DNA of 64,000 bases from Cytobacillus sp. FSL H8-0458 (GCF_038002165.1 NZ_JBBOBR010000001.1:2480001-2544000); one strand, 5' to 3'; numbered from the stretch's first letter, positions 33,942 to 45,654 are shown. Numbers and translations: made by a program. Notes: generated from the letters alone by a model not told the origin.

Positions 33942-35930
33942 TTATGATTCTTCATCAGGATAAGGTATTTCCTTTTCCTCAAAAACCTGGCCATCCCGCA
34001 GAACCTTATAAGTGGCATTCTGTCCGGGAGCTATTGTCAGATCAATTGGTATTACCACATCTTCATATATCAGCTCTGTATGCATTGGTTCAGAACCTGT
34101 ATTATTCATATCCTTAATGAAAATCTGAACTTCATTCGGCTCACCTTCTGCGGCAGGCTCATATGGAACGCTGATCTCAATATTTTCAGTCTTTGGAAGG
34201 AGTTCTTTTTTTCCTTTTGAAAGAACTACTGTCACCTTCTGTCCCCTTGTCAGATTTGTGCCTGCTGCCGGGTCCTGTTTGATGACCAGCCCTTCAGGGA
34301 CTTCCTCATGGTACTCTTCTTCCCCATATTCTACTTTCAATCCGGAGGATTCTTCGTACTCCTGCAGACCCTTTTCGTTATAGCCGCGTAAATCTTTTAA
34401 TGCTATTGGCGCCGGTCCTTTGCTCACAGTGAAAATCAATTCTGTATCCTCTGGAACGACAAGGTCGCCTTCTGATAAGTTTTGATCCAGAATGGTCCCA
34501 GCCGGCTCACTATCATCGGTTTCTTCGTTTTTTTCAATGCTTTTAAAATTTTTGCTTTCAAGCAGGCGGACAACATCATCATATTGCCTGCCCTGGTAAT
34601 CTGCTAATTCAAATTTTTCTTTGCCTGAGCTTTCATAGATATCAATGGAGGTTCCCTCTTTGACAGTTCTGCCTGCTTTCGGATCTGTTTTAACTACCAG
34701 GCCTTCTTCAACTTCAGGATCACTGATCGGCTTTGTATCCCTAACCGTAAAACCTGCGGCAATCAGCTCTGCTACTGCATCTTCCACCTCTTTGCCGGAT
34801 ACATCCGGAACCTGAACATCCTTTGGCTCCATCAGATCAGGAAAAACAGTTATGGCCAGGATCCCTGTCACAATCAGAAATAAAAAGACTGATACCAGGA
34901 TTATCGGCCATTTCTTTTTCTTCTTTTTTTCTTTTTTCTTCTTTTCAGGGAGAGGCTTTGCCACAGGCTGAGTATCTCCCTTGGGATCCTTTGCATGCAC
35001 AAGGGTTTCGTCCATACTTTGATATGGGCGGTCATCTGTAATAACAGGTATAGCTTTTGTAGCATCATCGTCAATTGGCACTATGAACTTTTTTTCATGC
35101 AGTCTTTCGGGCTCAAGAGCTGTTCTGATATCTTCTTCCATTTCTTCAACGGTATCATACCTGTGAAAAGGATCTTTAGCGGTCGCTTTTAAAACGATAT
35201 TTTCAACACTTTGCGGTATGGATGGATTCCATCTCTTCAGGGAAGGTGTCTCAGATTGCAGGTGTTTGAGTGCTATTGATACCGCAGATTCACCCGAAAA
35301 AGGAAGCCTGCCTGTCAGCAGCTCAAACATAACAATGCCAAGGGAATAGATATCAGACTTTCTGTTGGCCATTCCCCCTCTGGCCTGTTCAGGAGATAGA
35401 TAATGAACAGAGCCTAACACTGAATTGGTCTGGGTTATGCTGGTAGCGCTTAATGCCATGGCAATTCCAAAATCAGTAATCTTAACATTACCATGCCTGT
35501 CTATCAAAATATTATGCGGTTTTATATCCCGGTGTATGATATGGTTCTGATGTGCATGAGATATGGCTGAGGTCAGCTGTTTCAAAATTTCCAGGGCATC
35601 ATCTATGCGAATAGGGCTGTTTTGCTGTATGTATTGCTTTAACGTTTGTCCATCTACATATTCCATTACAATATAATAGATTGTATCCTCCTCGCCAACA
35701 TCATAGATATTGACGATATTCGGGTGTGCTAAGCTGGTAGCAGACTGGGCTTCACGATGAAAACGGCGGATAAATTCTTCATCTTCGGCAAAGTCCATCC
35801 GAAGCACTTTCACGGCTACATCACGATCAAGAATCATATCATGGGCCAGGTAGACATTCGCCATGCCTCCTCCGCCAATCATATCAATAATCTTATAGCG
35901 GCCGCTTAATCTTTTTCCCTTAATCATCAC
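33942..35930 (-). CDS. prkC: Serine/threonine kinase PrkC with PASTA domains
   Basis: 662 aa membrane kinase that senses muropeptides and controls spore germination and envelope metabolism. The kinase domain (1-270) has the glycine loop GGGGMANVYLA, VAVKVLR lysine, HRDIKPHNIL catalytic loop and DFGIA. A single membrane helix lies at about 345-367 (WPIILVSVFLFLIVTGILAI). Three extracellular PASTA repeats follow (first: VQVPDVSGKEVEDAVAELIA), then a C-terminal beta domain. It overlaps prpC by 11 nt. Either of two tandem ATGs could be the start. Confidence 0.97.
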   Translation of the reverse strand: MMIKGKRLSGRYKIIDMIGGGGMANVYLAHDMILDRDVAVKVLRMDFAEDEEFIRRFHREAQSATSLAHPNIVNIYDVGEEDTIYYIVMEYVDGQTLKQYIQQNSPIRIDDALEILKQLTSAISHAHQNHIIHRDIKPHNILIDRHGNVKITDFGIAMALSATSITQTNSVLGSVHYLSPEQARGGMANRKSDIYSLGIVMFELLTGRLPFSGESAVSIALKHLQSETPSLKRWNPSIPQSVENIVLKATAKDPFHRYDTVEEMEEDIRTALEPERLHEKKFIVPIDDDATKAIPVITDDRPYQSMDETLVHAKDPKGDTQPVAKPLPEKKKKEKKKKKKWPIILVSVFLFLIVTGILAITVFPDLMEPKDVQVPDVSGKEVEDAVAELIAAGFTVRDTKPISDPEVEEGLVVKTDPKAGRTVKEGTSIDIYESSGKEKFELADYQGRQYDDVVRLLESKNFKSIEKNEETDDSEPAGTILDQNLSEGDLVVPEDTELIFTVSKGPAPIALKDLRGYNEKGLQEYEESSGLKVEYGEEEYHEEVPEGLVIKQDPAAGTNLTRGQKVTVVLSKGKKELLPKTENIEISVPYEPAAEGEPNEVQIFIKDMNNTGSEPMHTELIYEDVVIPIDLTIAPGQNATYKVLRDGQVFEEKEIPYPDEES

Positions 35931-36684
35931 TTATCATCCCGCTCTCATTGCTTTCATAATACTCAGCAATCACGAGCGTAATATTGTCTTCGCCGCCATT
36001 ATCATTGGCCTTTTCAATCAGCACTGAGGCTTTGTCTTCCAGTGTACCTCCGTTTTTGAGGATTTCACTCATTTCAGCCACAGCTACCTTGTTGGACAAT
36101 CCGTCAGAGCATAATAATAATAAGTCGCCTTCTTCAAATGTAATAGTTTTAACATCCATCTCAACAGCTGCTTCAGTTCCCAATGCTCTCAGCAGCACAT
36201 TTTTTCTTGGATGATGCTCGGCATCTTCCTTTGTAATCTGCCCTGATCTTACAAGTTCATTTACCAGGGAATGGTCTTCCGTCAGCTGCTGAAAACCTGA
36301 TTCATTTAAAATATAACATCTGCTGTCGCCGATATTCGCAATAGTCGCAAAACGGTCGGTACATATGGCAGCAACAACAGTAGTGCCCATACCTTCGCAT
36401 TGTTCATTCACTTTTGAATGTTCATAAAGGATGGTGTTGACCTCTGCAATATGCTTCTGCAGCCACCCTTCAGCCTCATCGGCAGTCTGAAAGTCATCTG
36501 TCTGATCCCAGAATCCTTTTAAACTTGTTAAAGTCATTTCGCTTGCCACATCGCCAGCACGGTGGCCGCCCATGCCATCTGCTACGATGGCAAGGCGCTG
36601 GCCGCTGCTGTTCACATAGATGCCGCCATTATCTTCATTATGCTGCCTGACTTTGCCTCTATCTGTCATGAAAACAGCTTTCAT
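35920..36684 (-). CDS. prpC: PP2C protein phosphatase PrpC
   Basis: 254 aa. PrpC removes phosphates placed by PrkC. PP2C metal-binding motifs are seen: VRQHNEDNGGIY, VADGMGGHRAGDVAS, GDSRCYIL, EDHSLVNELVRSG, CSDGLSNKV and GGEDNITLV. The ATG at 36684 fits the family start (KAVFMTDRGKVRQHNED), with AGGTGA upstream; a longer frame to 36741 runs into rlmN. Kinase and phosphatase genes overlap, which suits balanced production. Confidence 0.97.
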   Translation of the reverse strand: MKAVFMTDRGKVRQHNEDNGGIYVNSSGQRLAIVADGMGGHRAGDVASEMTLTSLKGFWDQTDDFQTADEAEGWLQKHIAEVNTILYEHSKVNEQCEGMGTTVVAAICTDRFATIANIGDSRCYILNESGFQQLTEDHSLVNELVRSGQITKEDAEHHPRKNVLLRALGTEAAVEMDVKTITFEEGDLLLLCSDGLSNKVAVAEMSEILKNGGTLEDKASVLIEKANDNGGEDNITLVIAEYYESNESGMISDD

Positions 36685-36688
36685 TCTG

Positions 36689-37774
36689 TCACCTCGTCTC
36701 CTCTTTTCGCTCCTTTGCACGAAGTTGTCCGCATGCTGCATCTATATCGTGACCGTGCTCCCTGCGAATGGTTACATTAATGCCGTGATTCTTCAGTGTC
36801 TTTTCAAAAGCAAAAATTTGATCCTTGGGTGTTCTTACATAATCCCGTTCAGGCACATAGTTTACTGGAATCAGGTTAACATGGCACTTTACATTTTTTA
36901 TTAACTTTGCCAGCTCTTCAGCATGTTCCACCTGATCATTTACTCCTCCGAATAAGCCATATTCAAAGCTTACACGTCTGCCTGTCTTATTTATATAATA
37001 CCTGATTGAATCCATAAGGTCCGGCAGCTTATATGCTCTATTTATCGGCATCAGGCGGCTCCTGATCTCGGTGTTTGGAGCATGTAAGGAAATTGCGAAA
37101 TTAATCTGCATATTTTCATCTGCAAATTTATAAATTTTCGGGATGATTCCGCTTGTCGAAACAGTGATATGGCGTGCGCCGATATTCAGCCCTTTATCAT
37201 GGTTGATAATTTTAAGGAATGAGAGCATGCTGTCATAATTATCAAAAGGTTCACCGATCCCCATAATGACAACTGAGCTGACCCGTTCATCAGTTTCATC
37301 AAGTGCCTGTTGTACTTTTACGACCTGAGCAACGATTTCTCCTGCTTCAAGATTACGTTTTAATCCGCCTAATGTGGAGGCACAGAATGTACATCCGATT
37401 CGGCAGCCCACCTGAGTGGTTACACATACTGAATTCCCATAGTCATGCCTCATCAGTACAGTTTCAATCGAATAGCCATCATGAAGTTCAAATAAGAATT
37501 TTATTGTCCCATCAGCTGACTCCTGCTGGATGATCGTTTTAAGGGTTGTCAGCGAAAAACTTGCTGATAGCGTATCCCGCAGCCCTTTTGACAGATTCGT
37601 CATATCCTCAAAAGAGGTAACTCTCTTTGTGTAAAGCCAATCAAATATTTGCTCAGCCCTGAAGGCTTTCTCATTATTTTCTTTAAGCCATTCCTTCAGC
37701 TCATGAAGCTGTAAAGTATAAATGGATGGTTTTTGTTCTGCTGCTGTAATTTTCTCTGCTGCTTTTTGTTCCAT
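36689..37774 (-). CDS. rlmN: 23S rRNA/tRNA (adenine-C2)-methyltransferase RlmN
   Basis: 361 aa radical-SAM enzyme that methylates C2 of A2503 in 23S rRNA and A37 in some tRNAs. The iron-sulfur cluster motif is [14 protein letters not shown] (about 118-131). The second catalytic cysteine is in [13 protein letters not shown] near the C terminus. Other family parts are [14 protein letters not shown] and [18 protein letters not shown]. It begins directly after rsmB and ends 4 nt before prpC. Confidence 0.97.
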   Translation of the reverse strand: MEQKAAEKITAAEQKPSIYTLQLHELKEWLKENNEKAFRAEQIFDWLYTKRVTSFEDMTNLSKGLRDTLSASFSLTTLKTIIQQESADGTIKFLFELHDGYSIETVLMRHDYGNSVCVTTQVGCRIGCTFCASTLGGLKRNLEAGEIVAQVVKVQQALDETDERVSSVVIMGIGEPFDNYDSMLSFLKIINHDKGLNIGARHITVSTSGIIPKIYKFADENMQINFAISLHAPNTEIRSRLMPINRAYKLPDLMDSIRYYINKTGRRVSFEYGLFGGVNDQVEHAEELAKLIKNVKCHVNLIPVNYVPERDYVRTPKDQIFAFEKTLKNHGINVTIRREHGHDIDAACGQLRAKERKEETR

Positions 37775-39130
37775 TTATTGCACCTTCTTTCTCAGACAGG
37801 CAATATAAAACCCGTCCGAACCAATATCCTGCGGTAAAATCTGCAGTTCAAAGCCATCTATTAATGGAGCAATCGCATAAGGCATCCGCTCCTGAACAGA
37901 TAGATCTCCTTCAAATTCCGCATTGTCCTCTAAAAACGCGTGAACAACATGCTGATTTTCTTCTTTGTCCACTGTACACGTACTATAAACAAGAATACCA
38001 CCTTTTTTCAGTAAAGGTGAAACGGCATCCAATAGACTCCTCTGAATCTTATGGAGGTGATATAAATCTTCTTCTTTTTTGGTGTATTTCATATCAGGCT
38101 TTCTTCTCATAACTCCAAGACCTGAACATGGAGCATCCAATAATATGCGGTCAAAGGATTCTTTTTCATAATGCTCCTGGACTTTTCTGCTGTCAAGGGC
38201 GTTTGTCTTAATATTTGTCAGTCCCAGTCTATCGGCATTATCATTTATCAGCCTTACTTTATGCTCGTGAAGGTCCAATGAAATGACCTGACCGGTATTT
38301 TGCAGTTTTTCTGCTATATGTGTCGTTTTTCCTCCCGGAGCTGCACAGGCATCAAGGATCTTCTCATTGGGATTTCCTCCAATGGCATAAGCAGCAAGCA
38401 TGGAGCTTTCATCCTGAATAGTAATCAGCCCATCTTTGAAGACACGGGAATTGGCCAGATTGCCTCTTAAACATTTAATGGCAGCTGGAATAAACGGACT
38501 TGGCTCCACTTCAAATCCCTCTTCCTGAAGAAGTGACAGGCACTCCTCCCTTGAAGCCTTTACTTCATTTACCCTTGCCGTCTGCAGCGGGGCAGTTAAG
38601 TTTATTTCACACATTTTCTTTGTTTCTTCAAATCCAAGCTGATCGTCCCATCTTTTTACAAGCCATTCGGGATGGCTGGTCTCAATGGAGAGGCGCTTCA
38701 CCCTGTCCTCAATTTGTTCGGGATCCGGAAGCCCCTTCCTCTGAATGTTTCTCAGCACACCGTTGACCATGCCGGAAATTCCTTTATGCCCTCTTCGCTT
38801 TGCTATTTCTACTGCCTCGTAAATGACTGCCCGGTCAGGAATTTTATCAAGATAAACCATCTGATACAGTGTCAGCCTCAAGAGCTGATTTACCCAGCTT
38901 TCGATTTTTTTATTGCCTGCCAAAAAGGGCTTCAGGTAAAAATCGAGTGTCATCCGGCGCTGAAGGGTACCATATGTCAGTTCAGTAAGCAGCCCAATGT
39001 CCTTCTGGTCAATTTCATTCTTTTTTATGGCGTTATTCAGTAAAAGATTGCTGTAGGACTGATTTTTTTCAATCGACTCAAGAAGCTCCATTGCCGTTTC
39101 TCTAACATTTTTTGTCTGTAGTTTTTTCAT
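37775..39130 (-). CDS. rsmB: 16S rRNA (cytosine-967-C5)-methyltransferase RsmB
   Basis: 451 aa. An N-terminal NusB-like RNA-binding domain (1-140) is joined to a Rossmann methyltransferase. SAM motif is [15 protein letters not shown], motif IV is [18 protein letters not shown] with a conserved cysteine, and the catalytic nucleophile lies in [12 protein letters not shown]. The start overlaps the fmt stop by 4 nt, keeping the def-fmt-rsmB order. Confidence 0.96.
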   Translation of the reverse strand: MKKLQTKNVRETAMELLESIEKNQSYSNLLLNNAIKKNEIDQKDIGLLTELTYGTLQRRMTLDFYLKPFLAGNKKIESWVNQLLRLTLYQMVYLDKIPDRAVIYEAVEIAKRRGHKGISGMVNGVLRNIQRKGLPDPEQIEDRVKRLSIETSHPEWLVKRWDDQLGFEETKKMCEINLTAPLQTARVNEVKASREECLSLLQEEGFEVEPSPFIPAAIKCLRGNLANSRVFKDGLITIQDESSMLAAYAIGGNPNEKILDACAAPGGKTTHIAEKLQNTGQVISLDLHEHKVRLINDNADRLGLTNIKTNALDSRKVQEHYEKESFDRILLDAPCSGLGVMRRKPDMKYTKKEEDLYHLHKIQRSLLDAVSPLLKKGGILVYSTCTVDKEENQHVVHAFLEDNAEFEGDLSVQERMPYAIAPLIDGFELQILPQDIGSDGFYIACLRKKVQ

Positions 39131-40077
39131 TCGATGTCTCCCAGACGGCCGCCGGCAGTGAGATTGGACCCAGCACCTCTTAAAAATTGTTCTGCTGGCA
39201 TCTTTTTCTTTCCTGAAGGCTGCAGTTCAGTTATTTTAACGGCTGTATCATTCCCTGCTGCCACAACGATCCCGTCTTCCTCAAGCCTGATGATTGTTCC
39301 CGGTTCTTCACTTTTAGCTTGTTTGACTTTCTTTGAATTCCAGATTTTAACCACTTTGCCATCAAATGTTGTATAAGCAACCGGCCATGGGTTTAACCCT
39401 CTAATGTGATTATAGATTTCTTCTCCGGTTTTGCTCCAGTCGATTTTTTCCTGTTCTCTTTTAATGTTATAAGCAAAAGTGGCTTCTTCTTCATTTTGCC
39501 TGATGGGATTCAGTTCACCATTCAGCAGTTTCGGCAGAGTTTCAGACAATAGCTTGGATCCTGCCTCGCTAAGTTTATCGTGAAGAGTGCCAACTGTATC
39601 TGTTTCAGTAATCGGCACCTCAACTTGTGTTAGTATATCGCCGGCATCCAGCTTTTCAGCCATATACATAATGGTGATTCCTGTTTTTTCTTTCCCCTGA
39701 AGAATGGAGTAATGAATGGGTGCACCTCCACGCAATTCCGGAAGCAATGATGCATGTACATTTATACAGCCAAACATAGGCGCATCCAGAAGCTCCTTGG
39801 GCAAAATTTGACCAAACGCCGCTGTGACAACAAGGTCAGGCTTAAGAGCAAGAACTTTCTCCAGCTCTTCCGGCTGGCGGATTTTTTCAGGCTGATACAC
39901 AGGAATGCCCTGTTTTTCAGCTTCGACTTTTACAGGAGGGGGAGTAAGGACCTTTTTCCTTCCAACCGGCCTGTCAGGCTGAGTAACCACTCCGATTACT
40001 TCATATCCGTCCTCTATTATTTGCTTTAGTACCGGCACTGAAAAATCGGGTGTGCCCATAAAAACGATTTTTGTCAT
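39127..40077 (-). CDS. fmt: Methionyl-tRNA formyltransferase
   Basis: 316 aa. Fmt formylates initiator Met-tRNA with 10-formyl-THF. The start is [18 protein letters not shown], and the catalytic segment is [20 protein letters not shown] (Asn, His). The flexible loop after [13 protein letters not shown] contacts tRNA. The C-terminal domain (about 210-316) is an OB-fold. It overlaps def by 4 nt; together they add and later remove the formyl group. Confidence 0.97.
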   Translation of the reverse strand: MTKIVFMGTPDFSVPVLKQIIEDGYEVIGVVTQPDRPVGRKKVLTPPPVKVEAEKQGIPVYQPEKIRQPEELEKVLALKPDLVVTAAFGQILPKELLDAPMFGCINVHASLLPELRGGAPIHYSILQGKEKTGITIMYMAEKLDAGDILTQVEVPITETDTVGTLHDKLSEAGSKLLSETLPKLLNGELNPIRQNEEEATFAYNIKREQEKIDWSKTGEEIYNHIRGLNPWPVAYTTFDGKVVKIWNSKKVKQAKSEEPGTIIRLEEDGIVVAAGNDTAVKITELQPSGKKKMPAEQFLRGAGSNLTAGGRLGDIE

Positions 40078-40559
40078 TCAGCTTCCAATCCTTCCAACTC
40101 TTCTTCATTCAAGTATCTTGTTACTTTTGAGGTAAATAGCACCCCATGCAAATGATCAATTTCATGGAGGATCGCTCTTGCCAGGAAACCCTCAGCCTCC
40201 AGGGTAAAAAATTTCCCTTTGCGGTCCTGCGCCTTTATTTTGACATATTCAGGCCTTGTAACTTCACCATATAACCCTGGAAAACTCAAGCACCCCTCAG
40301 GGCCTGTCTGCTCCCCATCCGTTTCAAGAATTTCCGGATTGATCATTTCAATTGTTCCAAACTCATCATCTATATCAACAATGGCAATTTGCAGTTTTTG
40401 CCCAATTTGCGGAGCAGCGAGCCCGACACCATCGAATTCAAGCATCGTATCATACATATCATTTAACAATTTGCCAAGCTTCTTATCAAAGACTTTAACT
40501 GGTTCGCATTCTGCCTCCAGAATTTCAGCCGGATAAGTAACAATTTTTTTTACCGCCAA
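40074..40559 (-). CDS. def: Peptide deformylase
   Basis: 161 aa metallo-enzyme that removes N-formyl groups from nascent proteins. Three family motifs are present: [21 protein letters not shown] (metal-binding Cys) and HEIDHLHG (two His plus catalytic Glu). I chose a TTG start at 40559: GGAGG lies 7 nt before it and the product then begins [14 protein letters not shown] like the family. An ATG ten codons upstream would put the ribosome site inside the coding frame. Confidence 0.93.
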   Translation of the reverse strand: MAVKKIVTYPAEILEAECEPVKVFDKKLGKLLNDMYDTMLEFDGVGLAAPQIGQKLQIAIVDIDDEFGTIEMINPEILETDGEQTGPEGCLSFPGLYGEVTRPEYVKIKAQDRKGKFFTLEAEGFLARAILHEIDHLHGVLFTSKVTRYLNEEELEGLEAE

Positions 40560-40611
40560 AACATTTCCTCCATTTTTATCTATTTTCAACCAATTTGGGT
40601 TTATTCATAAC

Positions 40612-40650
40612 CAGAAAAGCACAAGCTCCTTAGTGCACTTCTTCTAAAAG
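40612..40650. repeat. Solo left end of the structured repeat family
   Basis: AGAAAAGCACAAGCTCCTT in the def-priA gap resembles the left terminus of the repeats at 1969, 49606 and 12126 but no right end follows. A short inverted repeat, CTAAAAG/CTTTTAG, lies next to it. Assignment to the family is tentative. Confidence 0.35.
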
Positions 40651-40666
40651 CTGACTCTTTTAGAAA

Positions 40667-43081
40667 CTACATTAAAATATATGGATTCAGGTCAATTGAG
40701 ACGGTTAGGCCACCGGCAGAAATTTCCTGCTGGTAATTATCCAGAATCTTTTTCAGCGTCTGGCCTAGTTCCGGCTCCCGCTTGTATTTTATCAGACATT
40801 GATACCGATATCTATTATTGATCCGCGGTATCGGGGAGGCAACCGGACCAAGAACAATGCTCTCTGCAGATAATTTTGACTGAATGTACTGCGTGATCTT
40901 CTCGGTTACCGAAACAGCCTTCATTAATTCCTCGTGGCTGACGGTGACAAGGGAGATATAGAAGAAAGGAGGATATCTATGGATTTTGCGGACCATCATT
41001 TCTCTATCATAAAATTTATCGTAATCCTGCTCCCCCGCAAGCTCAATACTATAATGTTCAGGAGTGTAGGTCTGGATGATTACCTCCCCTTCTAATTCAT
41101 GCCTCCCGGCTCGCCCGCTTACCTGTGTCAGCAGCTGAAAGGTTTTTTCAGAAGAGCGGAAATCAGGCAAGTGCAGCATGGTGTCTGCCGAGAGTACGCC
41201 CACTAAAGTAATATTGGGGAAATCAAGGCCTTTAGCAATCATCTGGGTCCCAAGAAGAATATCTGCATGTCCTTCCTGGAATTGATCGAGGAGCTTTTCA
41301 TGTGCACCCTTTCTGCTGGTGGTGTCGACATCCATCCGGATTACCTTCGCTTCCGGCAGAATCTTTGCCAATTCCTCTTCCACTTTCTGCGTACCGGTCC
41401 CAAAATAGCGGATATGCTCACTTTCACATTCCGGGCATGCATTCGGCACCGATGCCTCATATCCGCAGTAATGGCATTTCATCTGCTGGTTATAACGATG
41501 ATATGTCAAAGATATATCACAATGCGGACAATTTATAACATATCCGCAGTCCCTGCACATAACAAATGAGGAGTGCCCTCTTTTATTTAAAAATAATACG
41601 ATCTGCTCTTTTTTTACAAGACGGTCTTTTATTTTTTCAAGGAGCTTCCTTGAGAACATAGACCGGTTACCTTCTCTCAGCTCTTCCCGCATATCGATGA
41701 TATCAACGGCAGGGAGAGCCTGATTGTTCATTCTGTTTTCGAGAGTGAGCAGATGGTAAACTCCTTTTTGTGCCCGCGCGAAAGACTCCAATGAGGGAGT
41801 TGCACTGCCGAGCACCACAGGACATTTATGATTTTCCGCTCTTTTGATGGCAACGTCCCTTGCATGGTATCTTGGGTTTTCTTCCTGCTTATAGCTGGTT
41901 TCGTGCTCTTCATCAATTATAATAATTCCGAGATTTTCAAAGGGGGCAAAGATCGCCGACCGGGCTCCTACAACAACCTTGACTTCCTTACGCTGAATCT
42001 TTCTCCATTCATCATACTTTTCTCCAGCTGAAAGGCCGCTGTGCATAACCGCAACCTGATCGCCAAACCTTCCTTTAAAGCGTTTGACCATCTGCGGAGT
42101 TAAGGAAATCTCAGGAACAAGGACAATGGCTTCTTTGCCATCCTCAAGAACCCGCTGGATGGATTGCAGATAAACCTCCGTTTTTCCGCTTCCTGTTACT
42201 CCATAGAGCAAAAAGGTTTCATGCCTGTTATCTCCAATGGAATCAAGGATGGGGATAATGGCTTTTCTTTGTCCATCAGTCAAAGAGAGCGGTTCGGTTC
42301 TTTCGAATTCACGGTCTCCAAAAGGATTGCGGTAAATTTCCACGTCCTTCTGGCCAAGCAGCCTTTTTTGCAAAAGCCCTTTTAACGTAGAAGAGGTGAT
42401 TCCAAGCAAGGAAAATAACTCTTTCTGATCGACCGGCCCTTCCTCCTGAAGAAAATACTCCAGCACTTCCTTTTGCTTAGTTGCATTGCCAGGAAGGTTT
42501 TGAAGGTAATCAGCAAGCTCTTTAGGGGGAGAGGCAGCAAACACCTGCTTGACCTTTTTCTTTTTCACCCGTTCTTTTACCTGGTAAATTATTTCGATAT
42601 TTCCATTGGATGCTTCCTTCTGAAGAAGCGGCAAAGCACCGCCCTTTACTGCATCATCCCAGGTAATTTCTTCAGCATTCTGAAAGAGTGTACATACTTT
42701 TTCAGGGAGCAGCTTACGATCTGCATTTTCCGCCATGACAAGCTTCTTTTCATATTTTGCCTTCAATGCTGCAGGCAGCATAGCCTGAAAGGCTGAAATT
42801 TTGTAGCATAATGTTTTTTCTGTCAGCCATTCACCAAGGATTAAAAGCTCCTGATTAAGGACTGGATTTAAATCCATCGGCTCTAAAATGGATTTTAACT
42901 GCTGAAAATCCGACTCTGCTTTTATTCCTGTAACAAACCCCTGTATTTTCCTCGGCCCAAATGGAACAACCACCCTCATCCCGGGGAAAATGACACCTTT
43001 CAGATGAGAGGGTATTTTATAGTCAAACGCCCGGTCAGTCTGTTTGGCAGGAACATCGACAATTACACTGGCTATATTCAT
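40667..43081 (-). CDS. priA: Primosomal protein N' (replication restart helicase PriA)
   Basis: 804 aa. PriA recognises stalled forks and reloads the replicative helicase. The N-terminal fork-binding domain begins ASVIVDVPAKQTDRAFDYKI. Helicase motifs: Walker A GVTGSGKTEVYL, DEEH box, and GSATPSLESF. Two zinc clusters are CRDCGYVINCPHCDISL and CHYCGYEASVPNACPEC (about residues 514-560). It overlaps the coaBC stop by 4 nt. Confidence 0.97.
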   Translation of the reverse strand: MNIASVIVDVPAKQTDRAFDYKIPSHLKGVIFPGMRVVVPFGPRKIQGFVTGIKAESDFQQLKSILEPMDLNPVLNQELLILGEWLTEKTLCYKISAFQAMLPAALKAKYEKKLVMAENADRKLLPEKVCTLFQNAEEITWDDAVKGGALPLLQKEASNGNIEIIYQVKERVKKKKVKQVFAASPPKELADYLQNLPGNATKQKEVLEYFLQEEGPVDQKELFSLLGITSSTLKGLLQKRLLGQKDVEIYRNPFGDREFERTEPLSLTDGQRKAIIPILDSIGDNRHETFLLYGVTGSGKTEVYLQSIQRVLEDGKEAIVLVPEISLTPQMVKRFKGRFGDQVAVMHSGLSAGEKYDEWRKIQRKEVKVVVGARSAIFAPFENLGIIIIDEEHETSYKQEENPRYHARDVAIKRAENHKCPVVLGSATPSLESFARAQKGVYHLLTLENRMNNQALPAVDIIDMREELREGNRSMFSRKLLEKIKDRLVKKEQIVLFLNKRGHSSFVMCRDCGYVINCPHCDISLTYHRYNQQMKCHYCGYEASVPNACPECESEHIRYFGTGTQKVEEELAKILPEAKVIRMDVDTTSRKGAHEKLLDQFQEGHADILLGTQMIAKGLDFPNITLVGVLSADTMLHLPDFRSSEKTFQLLTQVSGRAGRHELEGEVIIQTYTPEHYSIELAGEQDYDKFYDREMMVRKIHRYPPFFYISLVTVSHEELMKAVSVTEKITQYIQSKLSAESIVLGPVASPIPRINNRYRYQCLIKYKREPELGQTLKKILDNYQQEISAGGLTVSIDLNPYILM

Positions 43082-44286
43082 TCATGCTCATCCTTTAGAA
43101 GCTTGGAGGCTTCTTCAAGAATTTTTTCGGCAACATCTTTTTTAGACATTAGCGGAAGTTTTTCCGATGATCCATCCTTTTTAAATAATGTAACAATATT
43201 AGTGTCAGTTCCAAAGCCAGCACCTTCTGCTGTTACATTATTGGCAACGATCATATCGGCGTTTTTCTTCATTAGCTTGCCCTTAGCATACTCTTCGACC
43301 TGTTCGGTTTCAGCCGCAAATCCTATCAGGATTTGCTTCTCCTTTTTTTGTCCCAGCTCGAACAATATATCCTTTGTTCTTTCAAGCTCCAATACTTCAT
43401 TCCCGGGCTTTTTCTTCATTTTTTGCGCAGAAGTCACCTTTGGACGATAATCGGAGACTGCAGCGGTCTTTATGACAACATCGGCATGGCCAAATTCATT
43501 TATTGCCGCATGGTACATTTCTTCAGCAGATTCCACCTTTATCAGTTTTAAGCCGGCAGGCGCATTAATTGAAACCGGGCCGGATATTAATACAACTTCA
43601 GCACCTGCAGAGACGGCAGCTTCCGCTATTGCATAGCCCATTTTCCCCGTAGAATGGTTCGTAATATAACGGACAGGATCAATTTTTTCCCTCGTTGGGC
43701 CTGCAGTTATAACCACTTTCCGGCCAGTAAGCTCCAATCTGGAAGGCTTGAAAAACTCACTAATTGTTTCTGTAATTTTCTCAGGCTCTTCAAGCCTGCC
43801 TTTTCCAACATAGCCGCATGCAAGATACCCTTCTGAAGGCTCTATGAATCTGCAGCCAAAACCATATAAGGTTTCAATGTTTTTTTGGACAGCGGGATGG
43901 CTGTACATATGCACATTCATTGCAGGTGCAACCCAGATCGGTGATGATGCAGCCAAAAGGGTTGTTGTGATCATATTATCTGCAATTCCATTGGCAAGCT
44001 TCCCGATTATATTTGCTGTAGCCGGAGCAACAAGAATTAAATCGGCCCAATCAGCCAGGTCGATGTGAGCAATAACCTTTGAGTCTTTTTCATCAAAAGT
44101 GTCGGTGTAAACATCATGTCTTGAAAGGGCCTGAAAAGTTAATGGTGCAACAAAATTAGCAGCCGATTCACTTAGGATAACTTTCACCTGCGCCCCGGCC
44201 TGTGTCAGTTTGCTTGTTAAGGCTGCAGCCTTATAAACAGCAATTCCTCCGGTTACACATAATAATATCTTCTTTCCAGTCAGCAT
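43078..44286 (-). CDS. coaBC: Bifunctional CoaBC (PPC synthetase/decarboxylase)
   Basis: 402 aa fusion that makes 4'-phosphopantetheine for coenzyme A. The N-terminal CoaC flavoprotein decarboxylase (1-185) includes GGIAVYKAAALTSKLTQAGA and PAMNVHMYSHPAVQKN. The C-terminal CoaB synthetase couples CTP and cysteine: ITAGPTREKIDPVRYITNHS and KTAAVSDYRPK. ADMIVANNV lies near the end. It starts a new transcription unit after the rpoZ terminator. Confidence 0.96.
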   Translation of the reverse strand: MLTGKKILLCVTGGIAVYKAAALTSKLTQAGAQVKVILSESAANFVAPLTFQALSRHDVYTDTFDEKDSKVIAHIDLADWADLILVAPATANIIGKLANGIADNMITTTLLAASSPIWVAPAMNVHMYSHPAVQKNIETLYGFGCRFIEPSEGYLACGYVGKGRLEEPEKITETISEFFKPSRLELTGRKVVITAGPTREKIDPVRYITNHSTGKMGYAIAEAAVSAGAEVVLISGPVSINAPAGLKLIKVESAEEMYHAAINEFGHADVVIKTAAVSDYRPKVTSAQKMKKKPGNEVLELERTKDILFELGQKKEKQILIGFAAETEQVEEYAKGKLMKKNADMIVANNVTAEGAGFGTDTNIVTLFKKDGSSEKLPLMSKKDVAEKILEEASKLLKDEHE

Positions 44287-44445
44287 TATATGACCCCACC
44301 AATCTCAAAAATAATTCTTCTCTATGAAAACGGCCTGGCTATCTATTTCTATACAAAGCCTGGCCATTAATGGCAATTAGCTTTCATGATAGTTTTATTA
44401 TGCAAGAAGAGCAGTGAATTTTCATCTAATAAAACCTCAAACAAA

Positions 44446-44473
44446 AATAACAACCTTTTGAAAGGTTGTTATT
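44446..44473 (-). terminator. Intrinsic terminator of gmk-rpoZ
   Basis: AACAACCTTT and AAAGGTTGTT form a 10-bp stem with a 2-nt centre, followed by ATTTTTGTTT on the minus strand, 9 nt past the rpoZ stop. Confidence 0.9.
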
Positions 44474-44481
44474 CAGCGATT

Positions 44482-44703
44482 TCACTCGTATGATTCATTG
44501 GCTGTTTTTTCGCCCAGGCGGTAATGAAGCTGGTCTGCATGTATTTCCTCAAGTGCTTTGCCCACATTTTTATGTGATTTGTATCTTTCAAGCTGCGGTC
44601 TGGCATTAAGCTGAAGCTTGCGGGCACGCTTGGCAGCAACAGAAACAAGTGAATATTTGGAGTCAATCTTTGTCATTAGAGAATCAATAGAAGGATAAAG
44701 CAT
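44482..44703 (-). CDS. rpoZ: RNA polymerase omega subunit
   Basis: 73 aa. Omega stabilises the beta' subunit. The family core [20 protein letters not shown] is present at about 10-29, and the C-terminal [15 protein letters not shown] is also conserved. It starts 2 nt after gmk, as is usual in Firmicutes. A second minus-strand frame covering the same DNA has no family match. Confidence 0.96.
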   Translation of the reverse strand: MLYPSIDSLMTKIDSKYSLVSVAAKRARKLQLNARPQLERYKSHKNVGKALEEIHADQLHYRLGEKTANESYE

Positions 44704-44705
44704 AT

Positions 44706-45320
<615 letters not shown>

Positions 45321-45330
45321 TTATAAAATC

Positions 45331-45594
45331 CTACCCTTCCTCAATAATTTCATCACGGTCATTTAATCGGTGCGCGACGGTTTCCGGCTGGACCGCAGAC
45401 AAAATGACATGGTCACTGTCCATAACGATAACTGCCCGGGTGCGCCTGCCATATGTAGCATCTATTAAAGAGCCCCGGTCCCGTGCGTCCTGAATAATCC
45501 GTTTTATCGGGGCAGATTCGGGACTGACTATTGATATAATCCGGTTGGCAGATACAATATTGCCAAAACCGATATTGATCAGCTTAATTGACAT
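45331..45594 (-). CDS. remA: Extracellular matrix regulator RemA
   Basis: 87 aa DNA-binding protein that activates biofilm matrix operons and osmoprotection genes in B. subtilis. The start [20 protein letters not shown] and the core [20 protein letters not shown] match the family, which forms octameric rings to bind DNA repeats. The gene lies between yloC and gmk as in B. subtilis (ylzA). Confidence 0.96.
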   Translation of the reverse strand: MSIKLINIGFGNIVSANRIISIVSPESAPIKRIIQDARDRGSLIDATYGRRTRAVIVMDSDHVILSAVQPETVAHRLNDRDEIIEEG

Positions 45595-45654
45595 TTGGGT
45601 CCTCCAATCATCAGTTATTTAGTTTGACCCCCAGAGCCGGAATCTAAACAACTG

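Noticed and set aside
44469-44666. Second minus-strand frame over rpoZ
   Set aside because: It covers the same DNA as the well-supported omega subunit and shows no family features.
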